Source: Tranquillimonas rosea
GTDB taxonomy: Bacteria; Pseudomonadota; Alphaproteobacteria; Rhodobacterales; Rhodobacteraceae
DNA length: 64,000 nucleotides
Assembly (NCBI RefSeq): GCF_900111315.1
Contig: NZ_FOGU01000002.1
Coordinates: 310,001-374,000, forward strand
Direction: 5' to 3'
Within the stretch, counting starts at the first letter, position 1; the number at the start of each line of letters is the position of its first letter. The translations under genes and the position numbers were made by a program. Positions 52,914 through 61,123 of the stretch are shown here, piece after piece. Below the pieces are notes generated by a model, which saw only the letters and a program-made list of their open reading frames with translations, had not been told where the DNA came from and searched no databases.

Positions 52914-53924
52914 ATGTTCTACGATCTTCGGGGCGACACGATCGGCACCTATGACGAGGCCCATGTGGAGGGGCACCGCGCCTCGGAACTGCGCCTGCGC
53001 CTCTCGGGGGTCCGGGCGATGGGCCGGGCCGACGAACGCTTCCAGCTGCAGCAGGTCGCGCCGCCCTCGGGCGAAGCCGCGCCCTCAAGGTTGTATTTCG
53101 CGCTGCACGGTCCCGGTGGCGATCTGATCGCGGCCGACCTGATCGCGCGGGCCGAGGCGATGCGCGGCCTTGCGGGGGGCGACAATCACGTCGTGTTCGA
53201 GACGGGGGGAAGCGGTGCGCGCATCCTCCTGGACCTCGACGGTCTGCGGCGGCATCCCCAGACGCGTTTCTACGGCAAGCAGCAGCGGACCACGCCGGCC
53301 CGCCGTGGCGGCAGGGCCGACATCCCGTCCGTCTGCTTCACCGAGGGCACCCCGATGCTGAGCGGCGTCGGCCGCCGCAACGTCGAGGAGCTGGAAATCG
53401 GCGACGGCGTCTGGACGCTGGATCGCGGCATCCGTCCCCTGCGCTGGAAGACCGAGATGTCGGTCAGGTTCGACGACAGCAACGCGCATCTGCGCCCGAT
53501 CCGGTTCGACAGTCATGCCCTTGCCACGGGTTATCCGGACAAGCCGGTCTGGCTGGCGCCGGGGCACCGCGTGCTGGTCAGCGGTTGGCGGGCGGACCTG
53601 TTCTTCGGCGTCTCGGAGGTGCTGGTCCCGGCGGCGGCGCTGACCCAGTGGAAGGGTGTGGCGCGCGACGACGAGATCGCGGAGGTGCGTTATCACTGCT
53701 TGCTGCTCGACACCCACGAAGTCGTCAGCGCCGGCGGGCTGATGTGCGAGACGCTGTTCCCGCGCGAGGCGCTGGACGCCACGTCCTCGGCGCGGGCGCA
53801 GGCGGCGATCCGCAAGGCGTTCCCGCAGCTGAAGATGCTGAACGGTCGTCTCTGCGGCCCGGCCGCGCGCACGGTGGCCACTGCCGAGGGGCAGTTGAGC
53901 CACACCGGCGGCGCGCTGTCCTGA
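52914..53924 (+). CDS. Hint domain-containing protein with cysteine
   Basis: A 336-residue Hint-type protein. Residues 1-140 are a polar N-terminal region of unknown fold. The Hint domain starts near residue 150 with SVCFTEGTPMLSG, followed by VEELEIGDGVWTLDRGIRPL and WLAPGHRVLVSG, and ends with YHCLLLDTHEVVSAGGLM, the usual Hint order. The Cys nucleophile and the two His motifs are intact, so cleavage chemistry is possible. The start ATG 52914 follows GGAG. It is convergent with rimO, 3 nt apart. Confidence 0.85.
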   Translation: MFYDLRGDTIGTYDEAHVEGHRASELRLRLSGVRAMGRADERFQLQQVAPPSGEAAPSRLYFALHGPGGDLIAADLIARAEAMRGLAGGDNHVVFETGGSGARILLDLDGLRRHPQTRFYGKQQRTTPARRGGRADIPSVCFTEGTPMLSGVGRRNVEELEIGDGVWTLDRGIRPLRWKTEMSVRFDDSNAHLRPIRFDSHALATGYPDKPVWLAPGHRVLVSGWRADLFFGVSEVLVPAAALTQWKGVARDDEIAEVRYHCLLLDTHEVVSAGGLMCETLFPREALDATSSARAQAAIRKAFPQLKMLNGRLCGPAARTVATAEGQLSHTGGALS

Positions 53925-53927
53925 CCG

Positions 53928-55286
53928 TCAGAGTCGGCCCCAGAGGTCGTACTCGCCCGTCTCGTCCACCTCGACCGTGACGATGTCGCCCACTAACAGA
54001 TGCGCGGTGTCCTCGTCGATGAAGAGGCATCCGTCGATCTCGGGGGCGTCCGCGCGAGTCCGGCAGGTGGCGATGCCGTCGGTGTCGATGTCGTCCACGA
54101 TCACCTCCTGCCGCGTGCCCAGCTTTGCGGCGAGGCGGATCTCGGAGATGGCCTGCGCCTTTTGCATGAAGCGTTCCCAGCGCTCCTGCTTGATCTCGTC
54201 GGGGACGTGATCGGGCAGGGCGTTCGACCGCGCGCCGGCGACATTCTCGTACTGGAAGCAGCCGACCCGGTCGAGCTGAGCCTCGTCCAGCCAGTCGAGC
54301 AGTGTGGCGAATTCCTCTTCCGTCTCGCCGGGATAGCCGACGATGAAGGTGGAGCGCAGGGCGATGTCGGGACAATCCGCGCGCCAGGCGGCGATCTCGT
54401 CCAGCGTCCGCGCCGCGGCGGCGGGGCGCGCCATCCGGCGGAGCGTGTCGGGATGGGCGTGCTGGAACGGGATGTCGAGATAGGGAAGGATCAGGCCCTC
54501 GGCCATCAGCGGGATCAGACCTCGGACATGGGGGTAGGGATAGACGTAATGCAGCCGGACCCAGGCGCCGAGCCCGCCCAGATCGCGTGCGAGGGCGTGG
54601 ATCGGCGCCTTCGCGTCGCGGTCGCGCCAATCGGTGCCATAGGCGGAGGTGTCTTGGCTGATGACGAGGAGCTCCCGGACCCCAGACTCGACCAGCTTCT
54701 CGGCTTCCCGCAGAACCGCGCGGTGCGGCCGCGACTGGAGCCGGCCGCGCATGTCGGGGATGATGCAGAACCGGCAGGCATGATTGCAGCCCTCGGAAAT
54801 CTTGAGATAGCTGTAATGCCGCGGCGTCAGCCGGATGCCGGCCTCGGGGAGGAGGTCGACGAACGGATCGGGTGCGGCGGGCACCGCCTCGTGGACGGCG
54901 TCGAGCACTTGCTCGTACTGGTGCGGCCCCGTCACCGCGAGCACCTTGGGATGCGCGCCGGTGATGTAGTCGGGCTCGGCCCCGAGGCAGCCGGTGACGA
55001 TCACGCGCCCGTTCTCGGCCAGCGCCTCGCCGATCGCGTCGAGGCTTTCCGCCTTGGCGCTGTCGAGAAAGCCGCAGGTGTTCACGATCACCGCGTCGGC
55101 GCCGGCATACTCGGCCGAGATGCCGTAGCCCTCGGCCCTGAGGCGGGTCAGGATGCGCTCGCTGTCGACGAGGGCCTTGGGACAGCCCAGCGAGACCATG
55201 CCGATCGTCGGCTGGCCGTCGCGGTTTGTTTCGGCGATGCGGGCGCGGGAGAGGTCGGGGCGCAGCTCTGGCGGGTTCTGGCTCAT
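53928..55286 (-). CDS. rimO: Ribosomal protein S12 methylthiotransferase
   Basis: Radical-SAM enzyme that methylthiolates an aspartate of ribosomal protein S12, 452 residues. The N-terminal UPF0004 cluster ligands are in [24 protein letters not shown] and VTGCLGAEP. The radical-SAM CxxxCxxC is in [20 protein letters not shown]. The C-terminal TRAM domain follows ([12 protein letters not shown] and [19 protein letters not shown]). Both clusters are complete. MiaB is the nearest alternative, but [13 protein letters not shown] is RimO-type. Confidence 0.95.
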   Translation of the reverse strand: MSQNPPELRPDLSRARIAETNRDGQPTIGMVSLGCPKALVDSERILTRLRAEGYGISAEYAGADAVIVNTCGFLDSAKAESLDAIGEALAENGRVIVTGCLGAEPDYITGAHPKVLAVTGPHQYEQVLDAVHEAVPAAPDPFVDLLPEAGIRLTPRHYSYLKISEGCNHACRFCIIPDMRGRLQSRPHRAVLREAEKLVESGVRELLVISQDTSAYGTDWRDRDAKAPIHALARDLGGLGAWVRLHYVYPYPHVRGLIPLMAEGLILPYLDIPFQHAHPDTLRRMARPAAAARTLDEIAAWRADCPDIALRSTFIVGYPGETEEEFATLLDWLDEAQLDRVGCFQYENVAGARSNALPDHVPDEIKQERWERFMQKAQAISEIRLAAKLGTRQEVIVDDIDTDGIATCRTRADAPEIDGCLFIDEDTAHLLVGDIVTVEVDETGEYDLWGRL

Positions 55287-55387
55287 CCGCCGGTGTATAC
55301 GCCCGCGCAGATGCCGCGGGAAGCTCTATCATGCGGCCGCGCCGTGCGGCGCGACATGATGTCGGCATCGCCCTGCGGGCGCTGCGT

Positions 55388-55447
55388 CACGCCGGGCCTG
55401 GCGGCCCGGCGGTGCCTCCGGCGGGGATATTTCGGGGCAGAAGAAGG
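55388..55447. repeat. Hairpin plus CCTCCGGCGGGGATATTT motif element
   Basis: GCCGGGCC-TGGC-GGCCCGGC (55391-55410) is followed by TGCCTCCGGCGGGGATATTT and then an AGAAGAAGG tail (55440-55447). I recall similar CCTCCGGCGGGxxTATTT-AAGAAGAAG elements scattered between genes of Rhodobacterales genomes, but only this copy is in the window. It lies between gcrA and rimO. It could act as terminator or RNA-stability element. Confidence 0.45.
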
Positions 55448-55463
55448 GCCGCTGCGCCTGGTG

Positions 55464-56057
55464 TCAGCGCTTGCGGTCGCGGCGGTTGTTCATCGGCTGG
55501 AAGGCGACGCCGACATGGGCCTCGCAATAGGGCTTGCCGGTCTGGACGGGGAGGCCGCAGAACCAGAAATCCTCGGTCGCCGGGTCGCCCACGGGCCACT
55601 TGCAGGTCCGTTCGGTCAGTTCCATCAGGCCGAGCCTCTTGGCCTTCTTCTCGACCTCGCGGACGCTTTCCAGGGCCTCGGCGGAAATCTCGTTCGCCGA
55701 GGGCTGCGGCGGCAGCGGTTGGCCGGCGGGAATGATCGACTTGCGCATCGGGGTGGGTGCCACGGTGGGTTCGGGCTCCTCTGTCTCGGGACGTTTCGGT
55801 TCGGGCGCCGGCTCGGCCGCCTGGGGCGGTGCCGCGGGCTCGGGGGCCGGGTCGGGCGCGGGGGGCGCGGCCTGCGCGGGGGCCTCGGGCTCGGCCTCGG
55901 GCGTGCCGCCGGTGCGGTTCGACAGACCGAGGCGATGGACCTTGCCGATCACCGCATTGCGCGTCACGCCGCCCAGTTCCTTGGCGATGCGGCTGGCCGA
56001 CTGGCCTTCGGACCACATCTTCTTGAGCATCTCGACACGTTCGTCGGTCCAGGACAT
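55464..56057 (-). CDS. gcrA: GcrA cell cycle regulator
   Basis: Sigma-70-binding transcription factor of alphaproteobacteria that activates promoters carrying methylated GANTC (CcrM) sites, 197 residues. The N-terminal DNA-binding helix-turn-helix is WTDERVEMLKKMWSEGQSAS followed by RNAVIGKVHRLGLSNR. A long Pro/Glu/Ala linker spans residues 52-105. The C-terminal sigma-interacting part has ERTCKWPVGDP, FWFCGLPVQTGKPYC and EAH. The linker is longer and more repetitive than in Caulobacter as far as I recall. AAGGAAG precedes the ATG. Confidence 0.95.
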   Translation of the reverse strand: MSWTDERVEMLKKMWSEGQSASRIAKELGGVTRNAVIGKVHRLGLSNRTGGTPEAEPEAPAQAAPPAPDPAPEPAAPPQAAEPAPEPKRPETEEPEPTVAPTPMRKSIIPAGQPLPPQPSANEISAEALESVREVEKKAKRLGLMELTERTCKWPVGDPATEDFWFCGLPVQTGKPYCEAHVGVAFQPMNNRRDRKR

Positions 56058-56120
56058 CGCCGCTTCCTTCGCAATGGAGGGACTTGTCCGCCCCCGCCTT
56101 GAGTTTTCTCGGAAACCTCT

Positions 56121-56149
56121 ATTCTAAGCATCCGCGAGGGGGCAAACAA
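56121..56149 (-). promoter_or_regulatory. Putative gcrA promoter
   Basis: On the minus strand TTGTTT (56149-56144) and TAGAAT (56126-56121) are 17 nt apart, giving a leader of about 55 nt before gcrA. No GANTC site is seen in this spacer. Confidence 0.5.
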
Positions 56150-56180
56150 GAACCGCCCCACCGATGAAAAGGAGCGCGTC

Positions 56181-56984
56181 ATGGCCGACACGATGCAGAT
56201 GGGCACCCGCCGCTTCGGGCGCTGGAACTGGATGGGTCTCTATACCCTTGCCGAGCGGGAGGTGCGCCGGTTCCTTGCCGTCTGGACCCAGACGCTGATG
56301 GCGCCGCTGATCACCGCGGGGCTGTTCCTGGCCGTCTTCGCGCTGGCGATCGGGCCGACGCGGGGCGAGGTGATGGGGGTGCGCTTCGTCGAGTTCCTGG
56401 CGCCGGGAATCCTGATGATGAACGTGATCCAGAACGCCTTCGCGAACACGTCGTCATCGATCATGATCGCCAAGGTGCAGGGCAACATCATCGACACGCT
56501 GATGCCGCCGCTGTCGCCGCTGGAAATGGTGATCGGCTACATGGCCGGCGCGGTCGGGCGCGGCGTGTTCGTCGCCGTTGCGATCTGGATCATGATGGCG
56601 GTCTTCGTGGGCGTCGGGCTGAGCTATCCGATCTGGGCGCTTGTCTTTGTCGTCCTGGGCTCGGCCTTTCTCGGCGGGCTGGGGATCATCGCGGCGATCT
56701 TCGCCACCAAGTTCGACCAGATGGCGGCGATCACCAACTTCATCATCACGCCGCTGAGCTTTCTGTCGGGGACGTTCTACTCGATCGAGACGTTGCCGCC
56801 GGCGATGTTCTGGCTGACGCACCTGAACCCGGTCTTCTACCTGATCGACGGGGTGCGCTACGGGGTGATCGGCACATCCGACAGCTCTCCCTGGCTGGGA
56901 CTGGTGATCTGCCTGGCCGCCACGGCGGCGGTGCTGGCGGTGTGCTGGCACTGGTTCAAGCGCGGCTACCGGCTGAAGGCCTGA
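56181..56984 (+). CDS. ABC-2 type transporter permease
   Basis: A 267-residue integral membrane protein with six hydrophobic segments of the ABC-2 type (YadH/NodJ-like). YTLAEREVRRFLAVWTQTLM precedes TM1; FVEFLAPGILMMNVIQNAFA, MPPLSPLEMVIGYMAGAVGR and FIITPLSFLSGTFYSIETLP are typical, as is HLNPVFYLIDGVRYG near the end. Such permeases need a separate ATPase, and none is in the neighbourhood. AAAAGGAG sets the ATG. It is divergent from gcrA. Confidence 0.9.
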   Translation: MADTMQMGTRRFGRWNWMGLYTLAEREVRRFLAVWTQTLMAPLITAGLFLAVFALAIGPTRGEVMGVRFVEFLAPGILMMNVIQNAFANTSSSIMIAKVQGNIIDTLMPPLSPLEMVIGYMAGAVGRGVFVAVAIWIMMAVFVGVGLSYPIWALVFVVLGSAFLGGLGIIAAIFATKFDQMAAITNFIITPLSFLSGTFYSIETLPPAMFWLTHLNPVFYLIDGVRYGVIGTSDSSPWLGLVICLAATAAVLAVCWHWFKRGYRLKA

Positions 56985-56999
56985 CGGCTGGACAGGAGC

Positions 57000-57024
57000 G
57001 GCGGAAGCGTCTAACGCTTCCGCC
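57000..57024 (+). terminator. Perfect hairpin between the ABC-2 permease and the Arg-rich ORF
   Basis: GGCGGAAGCGT (57000-57010), loop CTA, ACGCTTCCGCC (57014-57024): 11 bp without mismatch. No T-run follows. It ends exactly at the base before the ATG of the Arg-rich small ORF. Confidence 0.55.
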
Positions 57025-57081
57025 ATGAATACCGCGATCCGCAACCTTCCCGCGATCCGACGTCGACGCCGCCGCGTCTGA
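57025..57081 (+). CDS. Putative arginine leader peptide upstream of argD
   Basis: An 18-codon frame, MNTAIRNLPAIRRRRRRV, with six consecutive Arg codons (CGA CGT CGA CGC CGC CGC at 57058-57075) and one more at 57040. It stands 107 nt before argD, an arginine-synthesis gene. No Shine-Dalgarno is seen; TGGACA (56989-56994) and TCTAAC (57010-57015) could give a transcript starting at or near the ATG, i.e. leaderless. Downstream hairpins (next entry) are mutually exclusive. Runs of CG-rich codons do arise by chance in such DNA, so this is a hypothesis. Confidence 0.45.
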   Translation: MNTAIRNLPAIRRRRRRV

Positions 57082-57120
57082 GACGTCCCGTGTTCCTGCG
57101 CCCGGACGGGGCGCGTCCGT
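57082..57120 (+). promoter_or_regulatory. Candidate attenuator of argD-argF
   Basis: Segment 2, CGTCC (57084-57088), can pair with segment 3, GGACG (57104-57108); segment 3 can instead pair with segment 4, CGTCC (57114-57118), extended to 6 bp. GCGCCC (57098-57103) with GGGCGC (57109-57114) is a further competitor. Segment 2 begins 2 nt after the leader stop. Only two T follow the last stem, so termination would be weak or Rho-assisted. A TTGACT at 57131-57136 could be a separate argD promoter. Confidence 0.4.
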
Positions 57121-57188
57121 TCCCGAAATATTGACTTGCCCGCAGCCCTTTGGCACCACTCGGGCTTCTTCCCGCGAAGGAAACCGCC

Positions 57189-58370
57189 ATGATCCCGTCG
57201 ATCCTGCCGACCTATACCCGTGCGCCGCTCAGCTTCGTCAAGGGCGAGGGCAGCTGGCTGGTCGAGGCCGACGGGCGCCGATTCCTGGACATGGGGGCCG
57301 GGATCGCGGTGAACGCGCTGGGGCACGCCCATCCGGCGCTGGTCGAGGCACTGACGCGGCAGGCCGAGACGCTGTGGCATGTCTCGAACCTCTACAACAT
57401 TCCCGCGCAACAGGACCTGGCCGACCGGCTGGTGGCGGCGACCTTTGCGGACACGGCGTTCTTCACCAATTCGGGGACCGAGTCCTGCGAACTGGCGGTG
57501 AAGATGGCGCGGAAGCACTTCCACGAGGCGGGACAGCCCGACCGGGTCGAGATCCTGACCTTTTCCGGCGCGTTCCACGGCCGGTCGACGGCCGGGATTT
57601 CCGCCGCGGGGTCCGAGAAGATGACCAAGGGCTTCGGGCCGATGCTGCCGGGCTTCGTGCATCTTCCCTTCGGCGACCACGAGGCGATGCGCGCGGCGGT
57701 GACCGAGCGGACCGCGGCGATCCTGATCGAGCCGATCCAGGGCGAGGGCGGGATCCGGCCCCTGCCGGACGTGTGCCTGAAAGGGCTGCGCGAGCTGTGC
57801 GACGAACACGGTCTGCTGCTGATCCTCGACGAGGTGCAGTGCGGCATGGGTCGGACGGGGCGGCTGTTCGCCCACGAATGGGCCGGGATCACGCCGGACA
57901 TCATGATGATCGCCAAGGGCATCGGCGGCGGCTTTCCCCTGGGGGCCGTGCTGGCGACCGAGCGTGCGGCGGCCGGAATGACGGCAGGCACCCACGGCTC
58001 GACCTATGGCGGCAACCCCCTGGGCTGTGCCGTCGGTTCGAAGGTGATGGAGATCGTGGCTGATCCCGGTTTCCTCGCGGAGGTCTCGCGCAAGGCGGGG
58101 CTCCTGCGCCAGAAGCTCGAGGGAGTGGTCGCCGCCCATCCCGACGTGTTCGAGAGCGTGCGCGGCGAGGGGCTGATGCTGGGCGTGGTCTGCCGCGCGC
58201 CGAATGCCGACGTGGTCAAGGCCGGCTTCGCGGAAGAGATGCTGACGGTGCCGGCGGCCGAGAACGTCGTCCGGCTGCTGCCGCCGCTGACCATCGGCGA
58301 CGACGAGATCGCCGAGGCCGCGGCGCGTCTGGACCGCGCGGCCGCGCGGGTGCGGGCGGATGCGGCCTGA
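57189..58370 (+). CDS. argD: Acetylornithine/succinyldiaminopimelate aminotransferase
   Basis: PLP-dependent class III aminotransferase of arginine (and lysine) synthesis, 393 residues. The N-terminal [34 protein letters not shown], then [20 protein letters not shown] binding the cofactor phosphate, [30 protein letters not shown] with the PLP-ring Asp, and the Schiff-base Lys in [20 protein letters not shown] are all in order. AAGGA before ATG 57189 sets the start. argF follows 82 nt downstream. Regulation may involve the Arg-rich leader upstream. Confidence 0.95.
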   Translation: MIPSILPTYTRAPLSFVKGEGSWLVEADGRRFLDMGAGIAVNALGHAHPALVEALTRQAETLWHVSNLYNIPAQQDLADRLVAATFADTAFFTNSGTESCELAVKMARKHFHEAGQPDRVEILTFSGAFHGRSTAGISAAGSEKMTKGFGPMLPGFVHLPFGDHEAMRAAVTERTAAILIEPIQGEGGIRPLPDVCLKGLRELCDEHGLLLILDEVQCGMGRTGRLFAHEWAGITPDIMMIAKGIGGGFPLGAVLATERAAAGMTAGTHGSTYGGNPLGCAVGSKVMEIVADPGFLAEVSRKAGLLRQKLEGVVAAHPDVFESVRGEGLMLGVVCRAPNADVVKAGFAEEMLTVPAAENVVRLLPPLTIGDDEIAEAAARLDRAAARVRADAA

Positions 58371-58452
58371 GGCCCGCGGGACATCGGAGACGTCGGGGTG
58401 GGCGTGAGCCGCCCGGCGGGGTCGGACCCGCGCAATTTTCAGGACAGGACAG

Positions 58453-59358
58453 ATGCCACATTTTCTCGATATCGACCGGACCGATCCGCAGGCGCTGCGG
58501 GGCATGATCGACCGCGCGCGCGCCATGAAGATGGCGCGCAACGGGGCGCCCAAGGGCGTGCCGGATTCCGAACAGCCGCTGGCCGGGCGCATGGTCGCGC
58601 TGATCTTCGAGAAGCCGTCGACGCGGACGCGGGTGTCGTTCGACGTCGGGATCCGGCAGATGGGCGGGCAGACGATGGTCCTGTCGGGCGCGGACATGCA
58701 GCTGGGCCACGGCGAGACGATCGCCGACACTGCCCGCGTGATGAGCCGGTACGTCGATCTCATCATGATCCGGACCTACGAGGAGCAGACGCTGCTGGAA
58801 ATGGCCGAGCATGCCACCGTGCCGGTGATCAACGGCCTGACCAACCGGACGCATCCCTGCCAGATCATGACCGACGTTATGACCTACGAAGAGCATCGCG
58901 GGCCGATCGCGGGGCGCAAGGTCGTGTGGTCGGGCGACGGCAACAACGTGTTCGCCTCCTTCGCCCATGCCAGCCGCCAGTTCGGCTTCGACCTGACCTT
59001 CACCGGGCCGCAGCCTCTGGACCCCGAACCGTCGCTGCGGGATTGGATCACGATCGAGCGCGACCCCTACAAGGCGGTGCAGGGCGCCGACCTAGTGGTG
59101 ACGGATACCTGGGTGTCGATGCACGATCCCCAGAGCGCCAAGGAGCGCCGGCACAACCAGCTGCGCGGCTACCGTGTGGATCGGGACCTGATGGCGCAGG
59201 CCAAGCCGGATGCGCTGTTCATGCATTGCCTTCCCGCGCATCGCGGTGACGAGGTCACGAGCGAAGTGATGGACGGACCGAGCTCGGTCGTGTTCGACGA
59301 GGCCGAGAACCGGCTGCACGCGCAGAAGGCGATCCTGCGCTGGTGCCTCGACGTCTGA
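58453..59358 (+). CDS. argF: Ornithine carbamoyltransferase
   Basis: Makes citrulline from ornithine and carbamoyl phosphate, 301 residues. The carbamoyl-phosphate loop is [20 protein letters not shown], then [20 protein letters not shown], the ornithine-side [29 protein letters not shown] and the C-terminal [17 protein letters not shown] with the catalytic Cys. AGGACAG precedes the ATG. It forms the argD-argF pair; carB, supplying carbamoyl phosphate, is at 32782. Confidence 0.97.
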   Translation: MPHFLDIDRTDPQALRGMIDRARAMKMARNGAPKGVPDSEQPLAGRMVALIFEKPSTRTRVSFDVGIRQMGGQTMVLSGADMQLGHGETIADTARVMSRYVDLIMIRTYEEQTLLEMAEHATVPVINGLTNRTHPCQIMTDVMTYEEHRGPIAGRKVVWSGDGNNVFASFAHASRQFGFDLTFTGPQPLDPEPSLRDWITIERDPYKAVQGADLVVTDTWVSMHDPQSAKERRHNQLRGYRVDRDLMAQAKPDALFMHCLPAHRGDEVTSEVMDGPSSVVFDEAENRLHAQKAILRWCLDV

Positions 59359-59362
59359 GTGT

Positions 59363-59572
59363 CTAGCCGTCGCCGTGACGCGCCAGAAGCGCCCGTGCGC
59401 GGGCCTCGGCGCGGCGGACGCGAACGGCGGTCAGGAACGCTTCCTGCATGGTCTGCGAGGAGGAGCCGATTTCGTCGGCAACCTTCTGCACCAGCGACTC
59501 GTCACCCGTCCTGCCGGCGCGGGCCAGGGTTTCCTGGGCGAGTTCGTCCGCGAGGGTCTCCAGTAGTTGCAT
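59363..59572 (-). CDS. Small hypothetical protein, 69 residues
   Basis: Reads MQLLETLADELAQETLARAG and continues as a helical, charged protein ending RARALLARHGDG. It has a GGGAG stretch before its ATG. It occupies the spacer between argF and gnd on the opposite strand, ending 4 nt from the argF stop. No family recognised, but composition (Ala/Glu/Arg helix, no stray codons) favours a real gene. A longer frame to 59650 would overlap the gnd ribosome site. Confidence 0.6.
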   Translation of the reverse strand: MQLLETLADELAQETLARAGRTGDESLVQKVADEIGSSSQTMQEAFLTAVRVRRAEARARALLARHGDG

Positions 59573-59649
59573 CCCGGCTCCCGTTGCGCCACCGCTTGCG
59601 CGCGGCGGTAACCCGAATATCTGCTGCCGGCAAGGAAAGGAACAGTACA

Positions 59650-61050
59650 ATGGCCGACATCGGGCTAGTAGGGCTCGGAACGATGGGGGCGGCGCTTGCC
59701 CTCAATATCGCCGAGCGTGGATACGACATAGCGGTGCACAATCGCACTGTCGAGAAGATCGGGCAGTTCGTCGACAGTGCCGGCGAGCTTGCATCGCGCC
59801 TGACGGCCGCCGAGACGCCCGAGGCCCTCGTCGCATCGCTGTCGGCGCCGCGGTCGGTGATCCTCATGGTCCCCGCCGGGGCGGCGGTCGACGCCACGAT
59901 CGACCAGTTGATCCCGCTGCTGGACAAGGGTGACACGCTGGTCGACGCGGGCAACGCGGATTTCAACGACACCCGTCGCCGCGAGGCCGCGCTGGCCGAG
60001 CGCGGGCTGAACTTCATCGGCATGGGCGTGTCCGGCGGCGAGGATGGTGCGCGGCACGGTCCCTCGATCATGGTCGGCGGTCCCGAGAAGAGCTATGCGG
60101 CGATCCGCGAGATCGTCGAGGCCATCGCCGCGGATTACCAAGGCTCTCCCTGTGCCGCCTGGCTCGGGCCGGACGGCGCCGGGCATTTCGTCAAGACGGT
60201 GCACAACGGCATCGAATACGCCGACATGCAGATGATCGCCGAGGTCTACGGCCTGCTGCGCGACGGCGAAGGCAAGACGCCCGCCGAGACCGCGCCGCTG
60301 TTCGAGCGCTGGAACGAGGGCAAGCTGCGCTCGTACCTGATCGAGATCACGGCAGAGGTGCTGCGCGCCCAGGACAAGACGTCGGGCGGGCCGCTTCTGG
60401 ATGTGATCCGCGACAGCGCGGGGCAGAAGGGCACCGGCCGCTGGACCGTGATCGAGGCGCTCAAGCTGGGGCAGTCGGCCTCGGCCATCGAGTCCGCCGT
60501 CGCCGCGCGGTCCTGGTCGTCGATGGGCGAGGCGCGCGCCGCGGGCGAGAGCCGGTTCGGCGCGGCGGAAAAGGGCACGCTGTCGCTGGATGACGGCGAG
60601 CTGGAGCAGGCCCTGCTGGCCGCGCGCATCATCGCCTATGGGCAGGGGCTGGCACTGCTGCAATCGGCGTCCGAGCATTTCGACTGGTCCCTCGACCTCG
60701 GCCGCGTGGCCGAGATCTGGCGGGCCGGCTGCATCATCCGGTCGGACCTGTTGGACGACATCTCGCAGGCCGCGCGCGAGGGACTACCCCACGGGTTGCT
60801 GACGCTCGCGCCCGCCTTTGCCGACCGGATGGAGACGGCGGTGCCGGCGCTGCGGCGCGTGGTGCTGGAAGGTCTGCGCGCCGGGCTGCCGATGCCCGCC
60901 ATGTCGAGCGCGCTTGCCTGGTTTGACACGATGCGCCAGTCGCGCGGCTCGGCCGACCTGATCCAGGGGCAGCGCGATTTCTTCGGCCGCCACGGGTTCG
61001 AGCGGACGGACAACGGCCTGAGCGACCAGCACGGCCCCTGGGCCGACTGA
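59650..61050 (+). CDS. gnd: 6-phosphogluconate dehydrogenase, decarboxylating
   Basis: Oxidises 6-phosphogluconate to ribulose 5-phosphate with NADP in the pentose phosphate pathway, 466 residues. The cofactor loop is IGLVGLGTMGAALALNIAER with AVHNRTVEK, the substrate motif is FIGMGVSGGEDGARHGPSIM, the catalytic Lys/His/Asn are in GHFVKTVHNGIEYADMQ, and SAGQKGTGRWTV is typical of the long Gnd form. AAGGAAAGGA sets the ATG. It is convergent with leuA and shares a bidirectional terminator. Confidence 0.96.
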   Translation: MADIGLVGLGTMGAALALNIAERGYDIAVHNRTVEKIGQFVDSAGELASRLTAAETPEALVASLSAPRSVILMVPAGAAVDATIDQLIPLLDKGDTLVDAGNADFNDTRRREAALAERGLNFIGMGVSGGEDGARHGPSIMVGGPEKSYAAIREIVEAIAADYQGSPCAAWLGPDGAGHFVKTVHNGIEYADMQMIAEVYGLLRDGEGKTPAETAPLFERWNEGKLRSYLIEITAEVLRAQDKTSGGPLLDVIRDSAGQKGTGRWTVIEALKLGQSASAIESAVAARSWSSMGEARAAGESRFGAAEKGTLSLDDGELEQALLAARIIAYGQGLALLQSASEHFDWSLDLGRVAEIWRAGCIIRSDLLDDISQAAREGLPHGLLTLAPAFADRMETAVPALRRVVLEGLRAGLPMPAMSSALAWFDTMRQSRGSADLIQGQRDFFGRHGFERTDNGLSDQHGPWAD

Positions 61051-61069
61051 TCGCCACCCGGATACGAGT

Positions 61070-61095
61070 AAGGGGCGCCCGGCGGGGCGCCCCTT
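61070..61095. terminator. Bidirectional terminator between gnd and leuA
   Basis: AAGGGGCGCCC (61070-61080), loop GGCG, GGGCGCCCCTT (61085-61095): a perfect 11-bp stem beginning AA and ending TT, in the 73-nt gap between convergent genes. Confidence 0.7.
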
Positions 61096-61123
61096 GTCCT
61101 TGGCGGCAGTGCGCGCGTCGCGC

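Noticed and set aside
57131-57159. TTGACT followed by CACCAC as a definite argD promoter
   Set aside because: The -10 part matches the consensus poorly, so it is not listed as a feature; it is kept as an alternative that would weaken the Arg-leader idea.
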